The position numbers were made by a program, and so were the translations under genes. Shown in pieces: positions 1 to 10,162 of a stretch of DNA of 64,000 bases (its first letter is position 1; every line of letters begins with the position of its first letter). This DNA is from Noviluteimonas caseinilytica. GTDB lineage: Bacteria > Pseudomonadota > Gammaproteobacteria > Xanthomonadales > Xanthomonadaceae. The stretch is taken from assembly GCF_018406605.1 (NCBI RefSeq), contig NZ_AP024545.1, positions 1,302,001-1,366,000 on the forward strand. Reading direction: 5' to 3'. The notes beneath the pieces were generated by a model. That model was not told the origin of the DNA, did not search any database, and saw nothing but the letters and a program-made list of their open reading frames with translations.

Positions 1-249
1 CGCGTCAGATGGCACGCCTTCCACCTGCACCCAATAGGTCTTCGGCTGTTTGTGGCGCGGATCGCTGAGCCGGTGTGCGAGCGGACCGTCGTCGGTCAGC
101 AGCAGCAAGCCCTCCGAATCCGCATCGAGCCGGCCCGCGGCATAGACGCCCGCGGGCAGGCCGAACCCCGCGAGCGTCGGCCGTGGCGGGCGGCTGCGGT
201 CGGTGAACTGCGACAGCACCCCGTACGGCTTGTTGAACGCCACGAGCAT
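1..249 (-). CDS. rluE: 23S rRNA pseudouridine synthase, RluE type (3' part cut by window edge)
   Basis: The minus strand encodes the N-terminal 83 residues of a small-subfamily pseudouridine synthase. It opens with FNKPYGVLSQF and carries GRLDADSEGLLLLTDDG, whose GRLD aspartate is the catalytic nucleophile of the family. The spacing and the YWVQVEGVP segment match RluE, which modifies U2457 of 23S rRNA. I chose the ATG at 249 because it places FNKPY five residues in, as in RluE proteins; the frame stays open a little upstream. The C-terminal part lies beyond the window. It reads in the same direction as the methyltransferase gene 19 nt upstream. Confidence 0.85.
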   Translation of the reverse strand, partial: MLVAFNKPYGVLSQFTDRSRPPRPTLAGFGLPAGVYAAGRLDADSEGLLLLTDDGPLAHRLSDPRHKQPKTYWVQVEGVPSDA

Positions 250-268
250 CGACGCGGGGCGTCTCGCC

Positions 269-1183
269 TCAGGCGGCGGGCTTGCGGAAGCGCAGCGTCA
301 TGCGATCGCTTTCGCCGATCGCCTTGTACTTCGCGTCGTCCGCCTTGTCGTGCTGGTTGGTCGGCGGCAAGGTCCACACCCCGTTCGGGTGATCCTTGGT
401 GTCCTTCGCGTTGGCGTTCACTTCGCTCTGGTCTTCGAGCACGAAGCCCGCGGCCTTGGCGTAACCGGTCACCAACTCCTCGGTGAGGTAGCCGGTCTTG
501 ATCTGCGTGGCCAGGTCCGTGCCCGCCTTCGCGCGATGGTCGACGAAGCCCAGCGTGCCGCCCGGCTTGAGCACGGCGAAGAACGCATTGAAGTAATCCT
601 GCGCGTTGCCGTCCTCCACCCAGTTGTGCGCGTTGCGGAACGTCAGCACGACGTCGGCCGAGCCCGCCGGCCCGAAGTTCGGGTGCTTCGCATCGAACTT
701 GCGCAGCTCCGCCTTGCCGTACAACGCCCCGTTGCCCGCGACCTTCTCGCGCAACTGCTTGTTGAGGTTGTAGCGGTACTGCGGCTGCCCGGTGATCGCG
801 TCGTCCCACACCGCGGCAACGTAGTGGCCGTTGTCGCGGAGGTAGGGCGCGAGGATCTCCGTGTACCAGCCGCCGCCGGGCGTGATCTCGATGACGGTCT
901 GGTTCGCGTTGACCATGAAGAACGACAGCGTTTCCTTCGGATGGCGATACACGTCGCGCGCGGCCCACGCCGGCGTGCGCCAGCTGCCCGCGATCGATTC
1001 GTCGAGCGCTGCGCCCGTGGCGTTGGTGACCATCGAAGAGGACGCGCTCGACGATGCGGCGCCGCCGTCCGCCGATGCGCTCGCCGAAGCGGAAGCACCG
1101 TCGTGCGTGGACGCGCACGCGGCCAGCAGGGATGCGACGAAGCAGGACAGCAGGGGACGTGCGGACAACGTCGGGCGTGCCAT
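269..1183 (-). CDS. Class I SAM-dependent methyltransferase with lipoprotein signal
   Basis: This 304-residue protein begins with a lipoprotein signal peptide: a hydrophobic stretch ending in LLAAC (Cys 23), followed by a Ser/Ala-rich linker. The rest resembles a Rossmann-fold methyltransferase, with the SAM-binding segment VIEITPGGGWYTE and later LKPGGTLGFVDH. ATG 1183 is preferred because GAGGAG sits about 8 nt upstream and the signal peptide starts there. Substrate is unknown. A lipid-anchored methyltransferase is odd because SAM is cytosolic; either the signal is not used or the domain has another role. It is followed 19 nt later by rluE. Confidence 0.75.
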   Translation of the reverse strand: MARPTLSARPLLSCFVASLLAACASTHDGASASASASADGGAASSSASSSMVTNATGAALDESIAGSWRTPAWAARDVYRHPKETLSFFMVNANQTVIEITPGGGWYTEILAPYLRDNGHYVAAVWDDAITGQPQYRYNLNKQLREKVAGNGALYGKAELRKFDAKHPNFGPAGSADVVLTFRNAHNWVEDGNAQDYFNAFFAVLKPGGTLGFVDHRAKAGTDLATQIKTGYLTEELVTGYAKAAGFVLEDQSEVNANAKDTKDHPNGVWTLPPTNQHDKADDAKYKAIGESDRMTLRFRKPAA

Positions 1184-1221
1184 GGGGTCGGCTCCTCGGA
1201 AAGGAGCGACAGGGTAGCGCG

Positions 1222-2109
1222 TCAGCTTTGGGCGTCCGTGTAGACCCGCGCCTGTTCCAGCAACCAGGCGCGGAACGCGGCCAGGCCGGCGTGCCCGCGC
1301 GAGCGGGGCGGGGCGACCAGGTAATGCGCGAAGTCGGCTTTGAGCTTCTCGTCGAACAGCAGGCACAGGCGGTTCGAATCGATCAGCGGCCAGGCCAGCG
1401 TGAGCCGGCCCAGCACGATGCCCATGCCTTCCACCGCCGCGCGGTGCAGCGTTTCGGAATCGTCGAAGTTGGCCACGTAGCGCTTGGGTGCCTTGCCGCC
1501 GAAGCGCGTGAACCAATCGCTCCAGCGCCCGCCGGGTGCGCCGAGCAGCGGGAAGTCGCCGAGCGTTTCCAGCGTGGGCCGGCCCAGGCGTTCGATCAGC
1601 GCGGGGCTCGCGATCGGCGTGAGCCAGTCGTCGAACAGGTGCACGGCTTCCAGTCCGGGCCAATGCCCGGGGCCGTAGCGCAGGCCCGCGTCCACGTCGG
1701 TGTCGCGTTCGAAGTCGACGACGTTGATCGTCGACTGCAGGTGGATCTCCAACTGCGGATGCGCGGCGAGGAAGGTCGGCAATCGCGGCACGAGCCAGCT
1801 CGTCGCGAACGAGGGCATCAGCGTCACCGTCAGCACGTCGTCGCGACGCATGCCGAAGGGACGCAGCGCGTGTTCGATCGCATCGAGGTGATCGGCGACG
1901 CGGTCGAACAGGCGCTGCCCGTCGGCGGTGAGTTCCACCCCGCGCGGCTGCCGCACGAACAGGCGTTGGCCGAGGCGTTCCTCGAGCCCTTTGATCTGGT
2001 GGCTGAGCGCGCTGATGGTCAGGTGCATCGACTCGGCCGCCCGCGACAGGTTGCCGAGGCGCGCGGTGGCGACGAACCCTTGCAGGGCATGCAGCGGCGG
2101 ACGGTTCAT
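1222..2109 (-). CDS. LysR-family transcriptional regulator (GcvA-like)
   Basis: This 295-residue protein has an N-terminal winged helix-turn-helix (residues about 7-66, with LSRAAESMHLTISALSHQIK) and a C-terminal substrate-binding region. The overall pattern (ALQGFVATARLGNLSRAAE, then GQRLFVRQPRGVELTADG) is that of the GcvA-like branch. The start at 2109 gives MNRPPLHAL, typical for the family; an in-frame ATG at 2196 would add 29 unlikely residues. It is transcribed away from the small gene at 2225, the classical arrangement for a LysR regulator and its target, but the effector cannot be read from sequence. Confidence 0.9.
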   Translation of the reverse strand: MNRPPLHALQGFVATARLGNLSRAAESMHLTISALSHQIKGLEERLGQRLFVRQPRGVELTADGQRLFDRVADHLDAIEHALRPFGMRRDDVLTVTLMPSFATSWLVPRLPTFLAAHPQLEIHLQSTINVVDFERDTDVDAGLRYGPGHWPGLEAVHLFDDWLTPIASPALIERLGRPTLETLGDFPLLGAPGGRWSDWFTRFGGKAPKRYVANFDDSETLHRAAVEGMGIVLGRLTLAWPLIDSNRLCLLFDEKLKADFAHYLVAPPRSRGHAGLAAFRAWLLEQARVYTDAQS

Positions 2110-2158
2110 TGGAGGCGAGCCTTGAATGGAATCGAAAGGTCCCTTGCCGAACTTGCGA

Positions 2159-2187
2159 TTTTCAGGGCGAAAGGATGCGCCTATCTT
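2159..2187 (+). promoter_or_regulatory. Possible sigma-70 type promoter of the small gene at 2225
   Basis: In the LysR-divergent intergenic region a TTTTCA hexamer (2159-2164) is separated by 17 nt from TATCTT (2182-2187), 37 nt before the ATG at 2225. Both are imperfect matches to -35 and -10 boxes. The region 2110-2224 should also hold the LysR operator, but I cannot place it. Confidence 0.3.
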
Positions 2188-2224
2188 CGATCCCACTCAA
2201 GCAATGTCCCCCAGGGAGACCGCC

Positions 2225-2584
2225 ATGAACGTGCAGACGCAACGCCTCTTCAAGGACCTGTTGTTCCTCCATGGCCACGTCGCCGACCCCCGGCTCGGCG
2301 CCACGCTGGCGGACGACACGGAGCAAGCCGCCACGGACCAGGCCGCGACAACGCCGGGCATCCCCGAGGAGTCCCACATGAACCTGTTCAAGAGCTTCTG
2401 GCTGCTCGGCGGCCTGGCGTCCATCGATCCTCGCGTCGAGGACGAAGAGACCGGCTTCAACCCGAGCTACGGCAACCGCATCGCGTCCGAACGCACCTTC
2501 GGCAAGCCGCGCATCGAACCCAAGCGCGAAGCCGCCGTGCGCAAGCCGGTCGTGTCGAACGACCAGCGGGTCGCGCATTGCTGA
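2225..2584 (+). CDS. Small protein of unknown function, divergent from LysR gene
   Basis: I do not recognise this 119-residue protein. It starts at an ATG preceded by CAGGGAGACCGCC. The first half (MNVQTQRLFKDLLFLHGHVADP) is mildly amphipathic, the middle is rich in Ala, Thr and Asp, and the second half (NLFKSFWLLGGLASIDPRVEDEE) precedes a basic tail with Lys and Arg. A second good start exists at 2378 (GAGGAG then ATG), so a 68-residue product is possible, and two short proteins or a single one cannot be told apart. Its position facing the LysR regulator suggests it is a target. Confidence 0.5.
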   Translation: MNVQTQRLFKDLLFLHGHVADPRLGATLADDTEQAATDQAATTPGIPEESHMNLFKSFWLLGGLASIDPRVEDEETGFNPSYGNRIASERTFGKPRIEPKREAAVRKPVVSNDQRVAHC

Positions 2585-2589
2585 AAGCA

Positions 2590-2667
2590 GGGACCGGGGA
2601 CCGGGGACCAGGGACCAGGGAAGAGCGCACTTGCTCTCTGGTCCCCGGTCCCTGGTCCCCGGTCCCG
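2590..2667. repeat. Long imperfect inverted repeat built from GGGACC units
   Basis: The left arm is a run of GGGACC/GGGGACC/AGGGACC units followed by AAGAGC; the right arm is its near-perfect reverse complement (GCTCTCTGGTCC and on). The arms are about 35 nt and the loop only a few nt, so a strong hairpin can form on either strand. It lies between the convergent ends of the 2225 gene and icd and may act as a bidirectional terminator. Its composition resembles an intergenic REP-type element; I found no second copy in this window. Confidence 0.75.
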
Positions 2668-2672
2668 AGTTG

Positions 2673-4904
<2,232 letters not shown>

Positions 4905-4961
4905 GGGGTCGCTCGCTGCTGGGGGCGCTGGGCCGACCATTTTCAGGGTTTGTCGCGCATG

Positions 4962-4992
4962 AAAAAAGGCGCGGCCGCAAAGCCGCGCCTTT
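4962..4992 (-). terminator. Rho-independent terminator of the lipoprotein gene at 5015-5536
   Basis: Read on the minus strand this is GGCGCGGC, a 6-nt loop, GCCGCGCC and then TTTTTTC: an 8-bp GC stem followed by a T run, 22 nt after the stop codon. Confidence 0.85.
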
Positions 4993-5014
4993 CCGGGGCC
5001 CAGGGGGCGGCCGC

Positions 5015-5536
5015 TTACTTCACTTCGAACTCGCGGGCCTGGACCATGTTGCCGTCGAGCATGATCTCGACCTTGTACTTGCCGGCCGGCCAGGGCTGCT
5101 TGTTCTCGATCTGGAAGTCGTAGACCTGCGCGCCGTGGAACTGGATGTCGCGCGACTCTTCGTTGACCACCTGGTTGCTGTCCTGGTGGCTCCACTTCGC
5201 CGCGAGCTTGCCCGGGACGGTGGCCATGGCATCGGTGGTGGACGTGCTGACGGCCGCGATGATCTTGTCCTTCGTCGAGAAGGTGGCGGTGGGCGCCGTG
5301 ATCTTCATGTCCGGACCGGCGGCATTGCCGAGCTCCACGCCGGACACGCCGACGGCCGAGGTGGTCGGCACCGGCGAGGCCACGGTGGCCGGCATCGCCG
5401 GCGGCGGGGTGGCGATGGTGGTCGACGCCGGCGGCGTCATCGTCTCGGCTTCCTTCTTCTTGCAGCCCGCCAGGGCGAGCGTGCCGAGCAGGGCGACGAG
5501 CACGGCCTGCGCGAGCGGGGATCGGATGGATTGCAT
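5015..5536 (-). CDS. Small lipoprotein of unknown function
   Basis: A 173-residue protein with a lipoprotein signal peptide ending LALAGC (Cys 25), followed by KKKE, a Pro/Thr/Ala linker to about residue 60 and a C-terminal domain of about 110 residues. The domain alternates strands (DMKITAPTATFSTKDKIIAAV, KWSHQDSNQVV, PWPAGKYKVEIMLDGNMVQAREFEVK in short stretches), an immunoglobulin-like beta-sandwich pattern seen in several bacterial lipoproteins. The start at 5536 has an AAGGAAT ribosome site. It is followed by a strong terminator, so the unit is probably LysM gene plus this gene or this gene alone. No enzymatic motif is visible. Confidence 0.8.
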   Translation of the reverse strand: MQSIRSPLAQAVLVALLGTLALAGCKKKEAETMTPPASTTIATPPPAMPATVASPVPTTSAVGVSGVELGNAAGPDMKITAPTATFSTKDKIIAAVSTSTTDAMATVPGKLAAKWSHQDSNQVVNEESRDIQFHGAQVYDFQIENKQPWPAGKYKVEIMLDGNMVQAREFEVK

Positions 5537-5571
5537 GGGGAGATTCCTTTGGAGTGGGAAGCGGGAGGACG

Positions 5572-5907
5572 TCAGGCGGCGCGCGTCGGGTCGATGTCGC
5601 CATCGCCGTCGGCGTCGATCGCCGGGATCTTCAGGACCTGGCCGGGCTGGATGCGGTCGGGATCGTCGAGGACATCGCGGTTGGCGTCGAAGATCGCGTG
5701 CCACTTGCTCGCGCGACCGTAGTGCGCCTTGGCGATGTGCGAGAGCGTGTCGCCCTTGACGACGGTGTAGCTGGTGGCTTCGGGCGTGAGTCCTTCACCG
5801 CTGACGGTGCCTTTGACCTGGCTGAAGTCCGGTTTTTCCGGGACTTCGCCCGACGTGCTCCGCACCGTTCCCTTGACCTGGGAAAAGTCGGGTTTGTCGT
5901 TGCTCAT
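5572..5907 (-). CDS. LysM-domain protein with duplicated N-terminal motif
   Basis: This 111-residue protein has one C-terminal LysM domain (about residues 45-95: SYTVVKGDTLSHIAKAHYG ... IQPGQVLKIP), a fold that binds peptidoglycan-type polymers. It resembles the C-terminal half of E. coli YgaU/Kbp but lacks the BON domain. The N-terminus instead has the same 11 residues, KPDFSQVKGTV, twice (about residues 5-15 and 25-35). No signal peptide is present. The tail IDADGDGDIDPTRAA resembles a calcium-binding loop. It lies 36 nt upstream of the lipoprotein gene on the same strand. Confidence 0.85.
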   Translation of the reverse strand: MSNDKPDFSQVKGTVRSTSGEVPEKPDFSQVKGTVSGEGLTPEATSYTVVKGDTLSHIAKAHYGRASKWHAIFDANRDVLDDPDRIQPGQVLKIPAIDADGDGDIDPTRAA

Positions 5908-5995
5908 GGGATTGCTCCGGCCCGGCGGGGGCCGGGCGCAGCGCAGGGGACCACGCGCCCCGTTAAATCCGCATCGTCGCCGGCTGTGCCGTGCG

Positions 5996-6811
5996 TTATT
6001 GCCGCAGTGCGCGGACGGCCGGTGGCGGCGACAGGCCCGGCGTGCCGCGCCACGGGTTGATGTCCAGCCCGCCGCGCCGCGTGTAGCGCGCTTCCACCGA
6101 CACGCGCTCGGCACGACAGCGCGCGAGCACGTCGATGAAGATGCGCTCCACGCACTGTTCGTGGAATTCGGCGTGGTCGCGGAAACTGACGAGGTAGCGC
6201 AGCAGCCCCGCCGGATCGATGCGCGGGCCCAGCGTGTCGATGCGCACTTCGGCCCAGTCGGGCTGGCCGGTCACGGGGCAGTTGGATTTCAGCAAGGCCG
6301 AGCGGAACGATTGCGCGACCGTCGCGCCATCGGAGACCAGATGGATCGGATTCGGCGGGCCGTAGTCGTCGATCGAGATCGGTTGCAGGTCCAGGTCGAT
6401 CACGTCGGCGTCGTCGGCCGCCATCGGCGGCAGGCCGAAGCGCACGTCGAACGGCGCGCCCGCGGCGTGCGACAGGTCGGCGGCGATGCGCGCGCGCACG
6501 TCTTCCGGCCGTTCGAAACGCGAGGCGTTGAAGGAGTTGAGATACAGCTTCAGCGACTTGGACTCGACCAGGTTCGGCGAGTCGGCGGACACGCTGAAGG
6601 TCGCCACCTCCGCCACCGGCTTGCCGCGCGCATCCAGCCACGACAACTCGTACGCATGCCAGCGATCGATGCCCGTGAACGGCAGCGGCGCATCCGGCGC
6701 GAGCGACAGCGCCGTGCGCCCGACGGTGCGCGCGAAGGGAAACAGCAGGCCCGGATCGTAGTAGCGCGGGTAATCGACGGCGCGGCCGAGGGGGAGTTCA
6801 TGCGTGGTCAT
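5996..6811 (-). CDS. queF: NADPH-dependent 7-cyano-7-deazaguanine reductase
   Basis: This 271-residue enzyme reduces preQ0 to preQ1 in queuosine biosynthesis. It has the length of the two-domain (E. coli-type) QueF. The family motif ESKSLK is at residues 83-88, followed by LYLNSFN; the catalytic cysteine is Cys 178 in KSNCPVTGQPDW, with Asp 185 nearby; and FHEQCVERIF lies near the C-terminus. The start at 6811 gives MTTHELPLGR. It sits 100 nt from the divergent permease gene. The 88 nt between its stop and the LysM gene contain only a GC-rich inverted repeat. Confidence 0.95.
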   Translation of the reverse strand: MTTHELPLGRAVDYPRYYDPGLLFPFARTVGRTALSLAPDAPLPFTGIDRWHAYELSWLDARGKPVAEVATFSVSADSPNLVESKSLKLYLNSFNASRFERPEDVRARIAADLSHAAGAPFDVRFGLPPMAADDADVIDLDLQPISIDDYGPPNPIHLVSDGATVAQSFRSALLKSNCPVTGQPDWAEVRIDTLGPRIDPAGLLRYLVSFRDHAEFHEQCVERIFIDVLARCRAERVSVEARYTRRGGLDINPWRGTPGLSPPPAVRALRQ

Positions 6812-6911
6812 GGCGCGGATTCTAAGGGGCGCGCGGGTGACGGGGCCGGAAGGGGACTCGCCTTCGCGTCGCGAGCATGCGACGCTCGGCCGATCCACGG
6901 GGAGCCATGCA

Positions 6912-8240
6912 ATGACCGATCGCACGCCTGCCGCCGCCGCGCTGCAAGGGGACGCCGCGCTGATCCGCGCCGTCGGGACCTTCGCGCTGACGGCCGCCGT
7001 CATCAACGTCATCGTGGGCGGCGGCATCTTCCGCATGCCCGCCGCCTTGTCCTCGCAGATGGGATCGGCTGCGCCGCTCGCGCTGATCGTGGGCGCGATC
7101 GCGATCATCCCGATCGCGTTGTGCTTCTCCGCGGTGGGCAGCCGCGTGCTCGCCACCGGCGGCCCCTACAGCTATCTCACCGCGACGTTCGGCCAGTTCG
7201 CCGGCTTCATCGGCGGCGCGCTGATGTGGATCAGCAACATCACCTCGAGCGCGGGCGTGGCCGCGGCGCTGTCGGACCAGGTCGCGCGGCTGGTGCCGGC
7301 GTTCGCCGATCCGGTGTTGCGCGCATTGCTGATCACGGGCGTGTACGCAGCGTTGTTCTCGCTCAATGCGTTCGGCGTGAAGCTGGGCGCGCGCGCGATC
7401 GTTGCGCTCGCCGCGTTGAAGCTCACGCCGTTGTTCCTGCTGGTCGCGCTGGGCGTGTGGTTCGTCGACTGGAGCCAGGTGAGCTTCGCGATCGGCGACG
7501 TGCCGTCGTTCGGTGCGCTCGGTGCGTCGATGGCACTGGTGATGTTCGCGTACTCCGGCATGGAAACCGCGCTCGTGCCGTCCGGCGAATTGCGCGATCC
7601 CTCGCGCAACGTACCGCGCGCCACCGTCGTGGCGATCCTGCTCGTCGTGCTGCTGTACCTCGGCCTGCAGATCGTGGGGCAGGGCGTGCTGGGCGCGAAC
7701 CTCGGCACGAGCAAGGTGCCGGTGGCGGATGTCGCCGGAGCGCTGTGGGCGCCGGGCCACGTGCTGCTGCTGATCACCGCGTGCATTTCGATGACCGGTT
7801 TCATGATGGGCAACCTGCTCGGCACGTCGCGGCTGGTGTTCGCGCTCGGGCGCGATGGCTATCTGCCGCGCGCATTCGGTCGCGTGACCAAGGTGCATCG
7901 CGTGCCGATGCTCGCGCTCATCGCGCATGCCACGCCGGCGTGGTTGCTCGCGATCGCGGGCAGCTTCGACACGCTGGCGCTGATTTCCGGTGGCGCGATC
8001 TGCCTGGTGTACGGGCTGGTGAGCCTGGCGGCGTGGCGCGCGCAGCGCCTGGATTTGCGCGAACGCGGCGATGCGCCGTTCGTGCTGCCGGGCGGGCCGC
8101 TGATTCCGGCGTTCGGGTTCGCGATCATGGTCGCGATCGTGTTCACGCTGAAGCGCGACGAGTTCGCGGCGATCGTGATCGCGCTGGCGGTGCTGCTTGC
8201 GGTCTATGCGGGCCTGCACTGGATGCGGCGCCGCGCGTAA
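6912..8240 (+). CDS. APC-superfamily amino-acid/polyamine permease
   Basis: This 442-residue inner-membrane protein has about 12 hydrophobic segments and the family hallmark in the first helix (VIVGGGIFRMPAALSSQ), where the GGGIF break binds the substrate amine/carboxylate. FAYSGMETALVPSGELRDPSRNVPRA is the conserved loop around helices 6-7. The ATG at 6912 is preceded by GGGGAGCC; the reading frame extends upstream to 6804 but with non-membrane residues. Substrate specificity cannot be read. It stands alone, divergent from queF and convergent with zapE. Confidence 0.9.
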   Translation: MTDRTPAAAALQGDAALIRAVGTFALTAAVINVIVGGGIFRMPAALSSQMGSAAPLALIVGAIAIIPIALCFSAVGSRVLATGGPYSYLTATFGQFAGFIGGALMWISNITSSAGVAAALSDQVARLVPAFADPVLRALLITGVYAALFSLNAFGVKLGARAIVALAALKLTPLFLLVALGVWFVDWSQVSFAIGDVPSFGALGASMALVMFAYSGMETALVPSGELRDPSRNVPRATVVAILLVVLLYLGLQIVGQGVLGANLGTSKVPVADVAGALWAPGHVLLLITACISMTGFMMGNLLGTSRLVFALGRDGYLPRAFGRVTKVHRVPMLALIAHATPAWLLAIAGSFDTLALISGGAICLVYGLVSLAAWRAQRLDLRERGDAPFVLPGGPLIPAFGFAIMVAIVFTLKRDEFAAIVIALAVLLAVYAGLHWMRRRA

Positions 8241-8249
8241 CGCATGTCT

Positions 8250-8267
8250 CCTCCCCTGCGGGGGAGG
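8250..8267. terminator. Short GC hairpin between convergent genes
   Basis: CCTCCCC-TGCG-GGGGAGG forms a 7-bp stem with a 4-nt loop between the permease stop and the zapE stop; no T run follows on either strand, so terminator function is uncertain. Confidence 0.35.
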
Positions 8268-8285
8268 CCGGGAGGGGGCCGCGCC

Positions 8286-9386
8286 TCAGGCGCGGTGCTC
8301 GAGCGCCAGGTAATCGGCGGACTGCATTTCGATCAGGCGTGATGCGGTGCGCTCGAATGCGGCCGCGAGCCGATCGCTCTTGTACAGCGCAACCGGCGCG
8401 GCATCGGCGGTGCACACCAGGTTGACGTGGTGGTCGTACAGCTCGTCGACCAGGTGCACGAACCGGCGCGCCGCATCGTCGCGCGTGCCATCGAACACCG
8501 GGATCCCGCCCAGCAGCACCGTGTGGCATTCCGCGGCGAGTTCGATGTAATCCGCCGTCCCGCGCGGCCCTTCGCACAACGCGGCGAAATCGAACCACGC
8601 CATGCCTTCGGCGCGCGCGCGTGCCGGGATCTCGCGGCCTTCGACGATGAAGGGCCCGTCCTCGCGCGGACAGCCATGGCTCAACGCATCCCAGCGCGAC
8701 TGTAGCCAGGCATCGGATTCACCATCGAGCGGTGCGCGATAGACCGGGGATTGCGTGAGCGCGCGCAGGCGGTAATCGAGCGGACTGTCGAGGTGCACGA
8801 CGGCGCAGCGCTGCTCGATCAATGCGATCGCCGGCAGGAAGCGCGCGCGTTGCAGGCCGTCCTTGTAGAGCTCGCCGGGCGCGGCGTTCGAACTTGTCAC
8901 CAGCACCACGCCTTCGGCGAACAGGCGATCGAGCAGGCGCCCGAGCAGCATCGCGTCGCCGATGTCGCTGACGAAGAATTCGTCGAGCACCAGCACGCGC
9001 AGCGTTTCGCGCCATTCCTTCGCGATCGCCGCGAGCGGATCGCGCTGGCCGGCATGCGCGCGCAGGCGCTCGTGCACTTCGCGCATGAAGCGGTGGAAGT
9101 GCGTGCGGCGTTTTTCGGCGATGGGCAGGCCGTCGTAGAACAGGTCGATCAGGAACGTCTTGCCTCGGCCCACGCCGCCCCAGAGGTACAGGCCGCGCGG
9201 GGCCTCGGGCGCGTCGTTGCCGAAAAGGCGCGAGAACAAGCCATTGCGCGCGGGAGACGATTGCGACACCGCCGCATGCAGGCGATCCAGTTCGCGCAAC
9301 GCGGCATGCTGCGCCACATCGTCCTGCCAGTCCCCGCGCGCGACACCGGCGGCGTAGGCCGCCGACGGCAGCACTCCGTCGCTCAT
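8286..9386 (-). CDS. zapE: Cell division protein ZapE (AFG1-like ATPase)
   Basis: This 366-residue P-loop ATPase has Walker A GVGRGKT (about residues 71-77) in the context LYLWGGVGRGKTFLIDLFYD, Walker B VLVLDEF (about 131-137) and the downstream DAMLLGRLLDRLF and TSSNAAPGELYKDGLQR segments, all typical of AFG1/ZapE. In E. coli ZapE acts on the Z-ring during constriction. The ATG at 9386 overlaps the TGA of the hydrolase gene by 4 nt, so the two are probably translationally coupled. Confidence 0.93.
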   Translation of the reverse strand: MSDGVLPSAAYAAGVARGDWQDDVAQHAALRELDRLHAAVSQSSPARNGLFSRLFGNDAPEAPRGLYLWGGVGRGKTFLIDLFYDGLPIAEKRRTHFHRFMREVHERLRAHAGQRDPLAAIAKEWRETLRVLVLDEFFVSDIGDAMLLGRLLDRLFAEGVVLVTSSNAAPGELYKDGLQRARFLPAIALIEQRCAVVHLDSPLDYRLRALTQSPVYRAPLDGESDAWLQSRWDALSHGCPREDGPFIVEGREIPARARAEGMAWFDFAALCEGPRGTADYIELAAECHTVLLGGIPVFDGTRDDAARRFVHLVDELYDHHVNLVCTADAAPVALYKSDRLAAAFERTASRLIEMQSADYLALEHRA

Positions 9387-10057
9387 GCCGCCGGCAACCA
9401 GGGCCGCACGCCGCTCTTGATCGCGCCGCGCAGGTCCATGAGCTTGCGGTGGAAGAAGTGGCTGGTGTCGGGCATCAGCACGAGTTCGGGCGCCGGCGAC
9501 AACGCTTCGGCCCACGCCTTCACCGCCTGCGCGTCGACGATTTCATCCGCTTCGCCCTGGATCACGAGCCAAGGGCAGTGGGGATGCGGGATGTCGCTGA
9601 AGTCCCAGCTGCGGCCCACGGGGGGCGCGATGGACAGCAACAGGCCAGGCTGGAGTTCGGCCGCGACCTTGTACGACACGTAGGCGCCGAAGCTGAAACC
9701 GGCGAGCCAAAGTTGCGCGCCGGGCTTGCGCGCGCGCGCCCAGGCCACGACTGCGCGCAGGTCGTCGGCTTCGCCCACGCCTTCGTCGAACGTGCCCGCC
9801 GAGTTGCCCACGCCGCGGAAGTTGAAGCGCACCGTCGTCGCGCCGCACTCGCGCAGCGCGCGCGCGGCCATCGTGACGACCTTGTTGTGCATCGTCCCGC
9901 CCTCGGTGGGCAGGGGATGGCAGACCACCGCGATGATGTCGGCGGGCGTGGATTCGGGTTCCGGATCGTCGATCGCCAGTTCGAGCACGCCGGCCGGGCC
10001 GTCGATGCGTTCGGACTCGTCGGCGGGGGCGATACCGGGGGGCGTGGAGGCGTTCAT
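9383..10057 (-). CDS. Alpha/beta hydrolase
   Basis: This 224-residue cytosolic protein matches the family of short hydrolases with CHPLPTEGGTMHNKVV at the oxyanion side, the RFNFRGVGNSAGTFDEG segment and the nucleophile elbow GFSFGAY (Ser 122). The Asp is probably in GEADEIVD and the His in DTSHFFHRKL. Family members of this type are poorly characterised esterases, so the substrate is unknown. It is the first gene of a two-gene unit with zapE, and a terminator for the upstream cytochrome gene separates it from that gene. Confidence 0.88.
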   Translation of the reverse strand: MNASTPPGIAPADESERIDGPAGVLELAIDDPEPESTPADIIAVVCHPLPTEGGTMHNKVVTMAARALRECGATTVRFNFRGVGNSAGTFDEGVGEADDLRAVVAWARARKPGAQLWLAGFSFGAYVSYKVAAELQPGLLLSIAPPVGRSWDFSDIPHPHCPWLVIQGEADEIVDAQAVKAWAEALSPAPELVLMPDTSHFFHRKLMDLRGAIKSGVRPWLPAA

Positions 10058-10107
10058 GCGGGGAATGATGCACGAGCGGCCGTTGGCGGCGTGCAGTGGT
10101 GGCGGAA

Positions 10108-10133
10108 ACGAAAACGCCGCCCGGAGGCGGCGT
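10108..10133 (-). terminator. Rho-independent terminator of the cytochrome c gene
   Basis: On the minus strand ACGCCGCC-TCCG-GGCGGCGT is followed by TTTCGTTT: an 8-bp stem, 4-nt loop and an interrupted T run about 30 nt after the cytochrome stop codon. Confidence 0.8.
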
Positions 10134-10162
10134 CGTCTGCGATCGGCCGGGGCCGACGGCGA

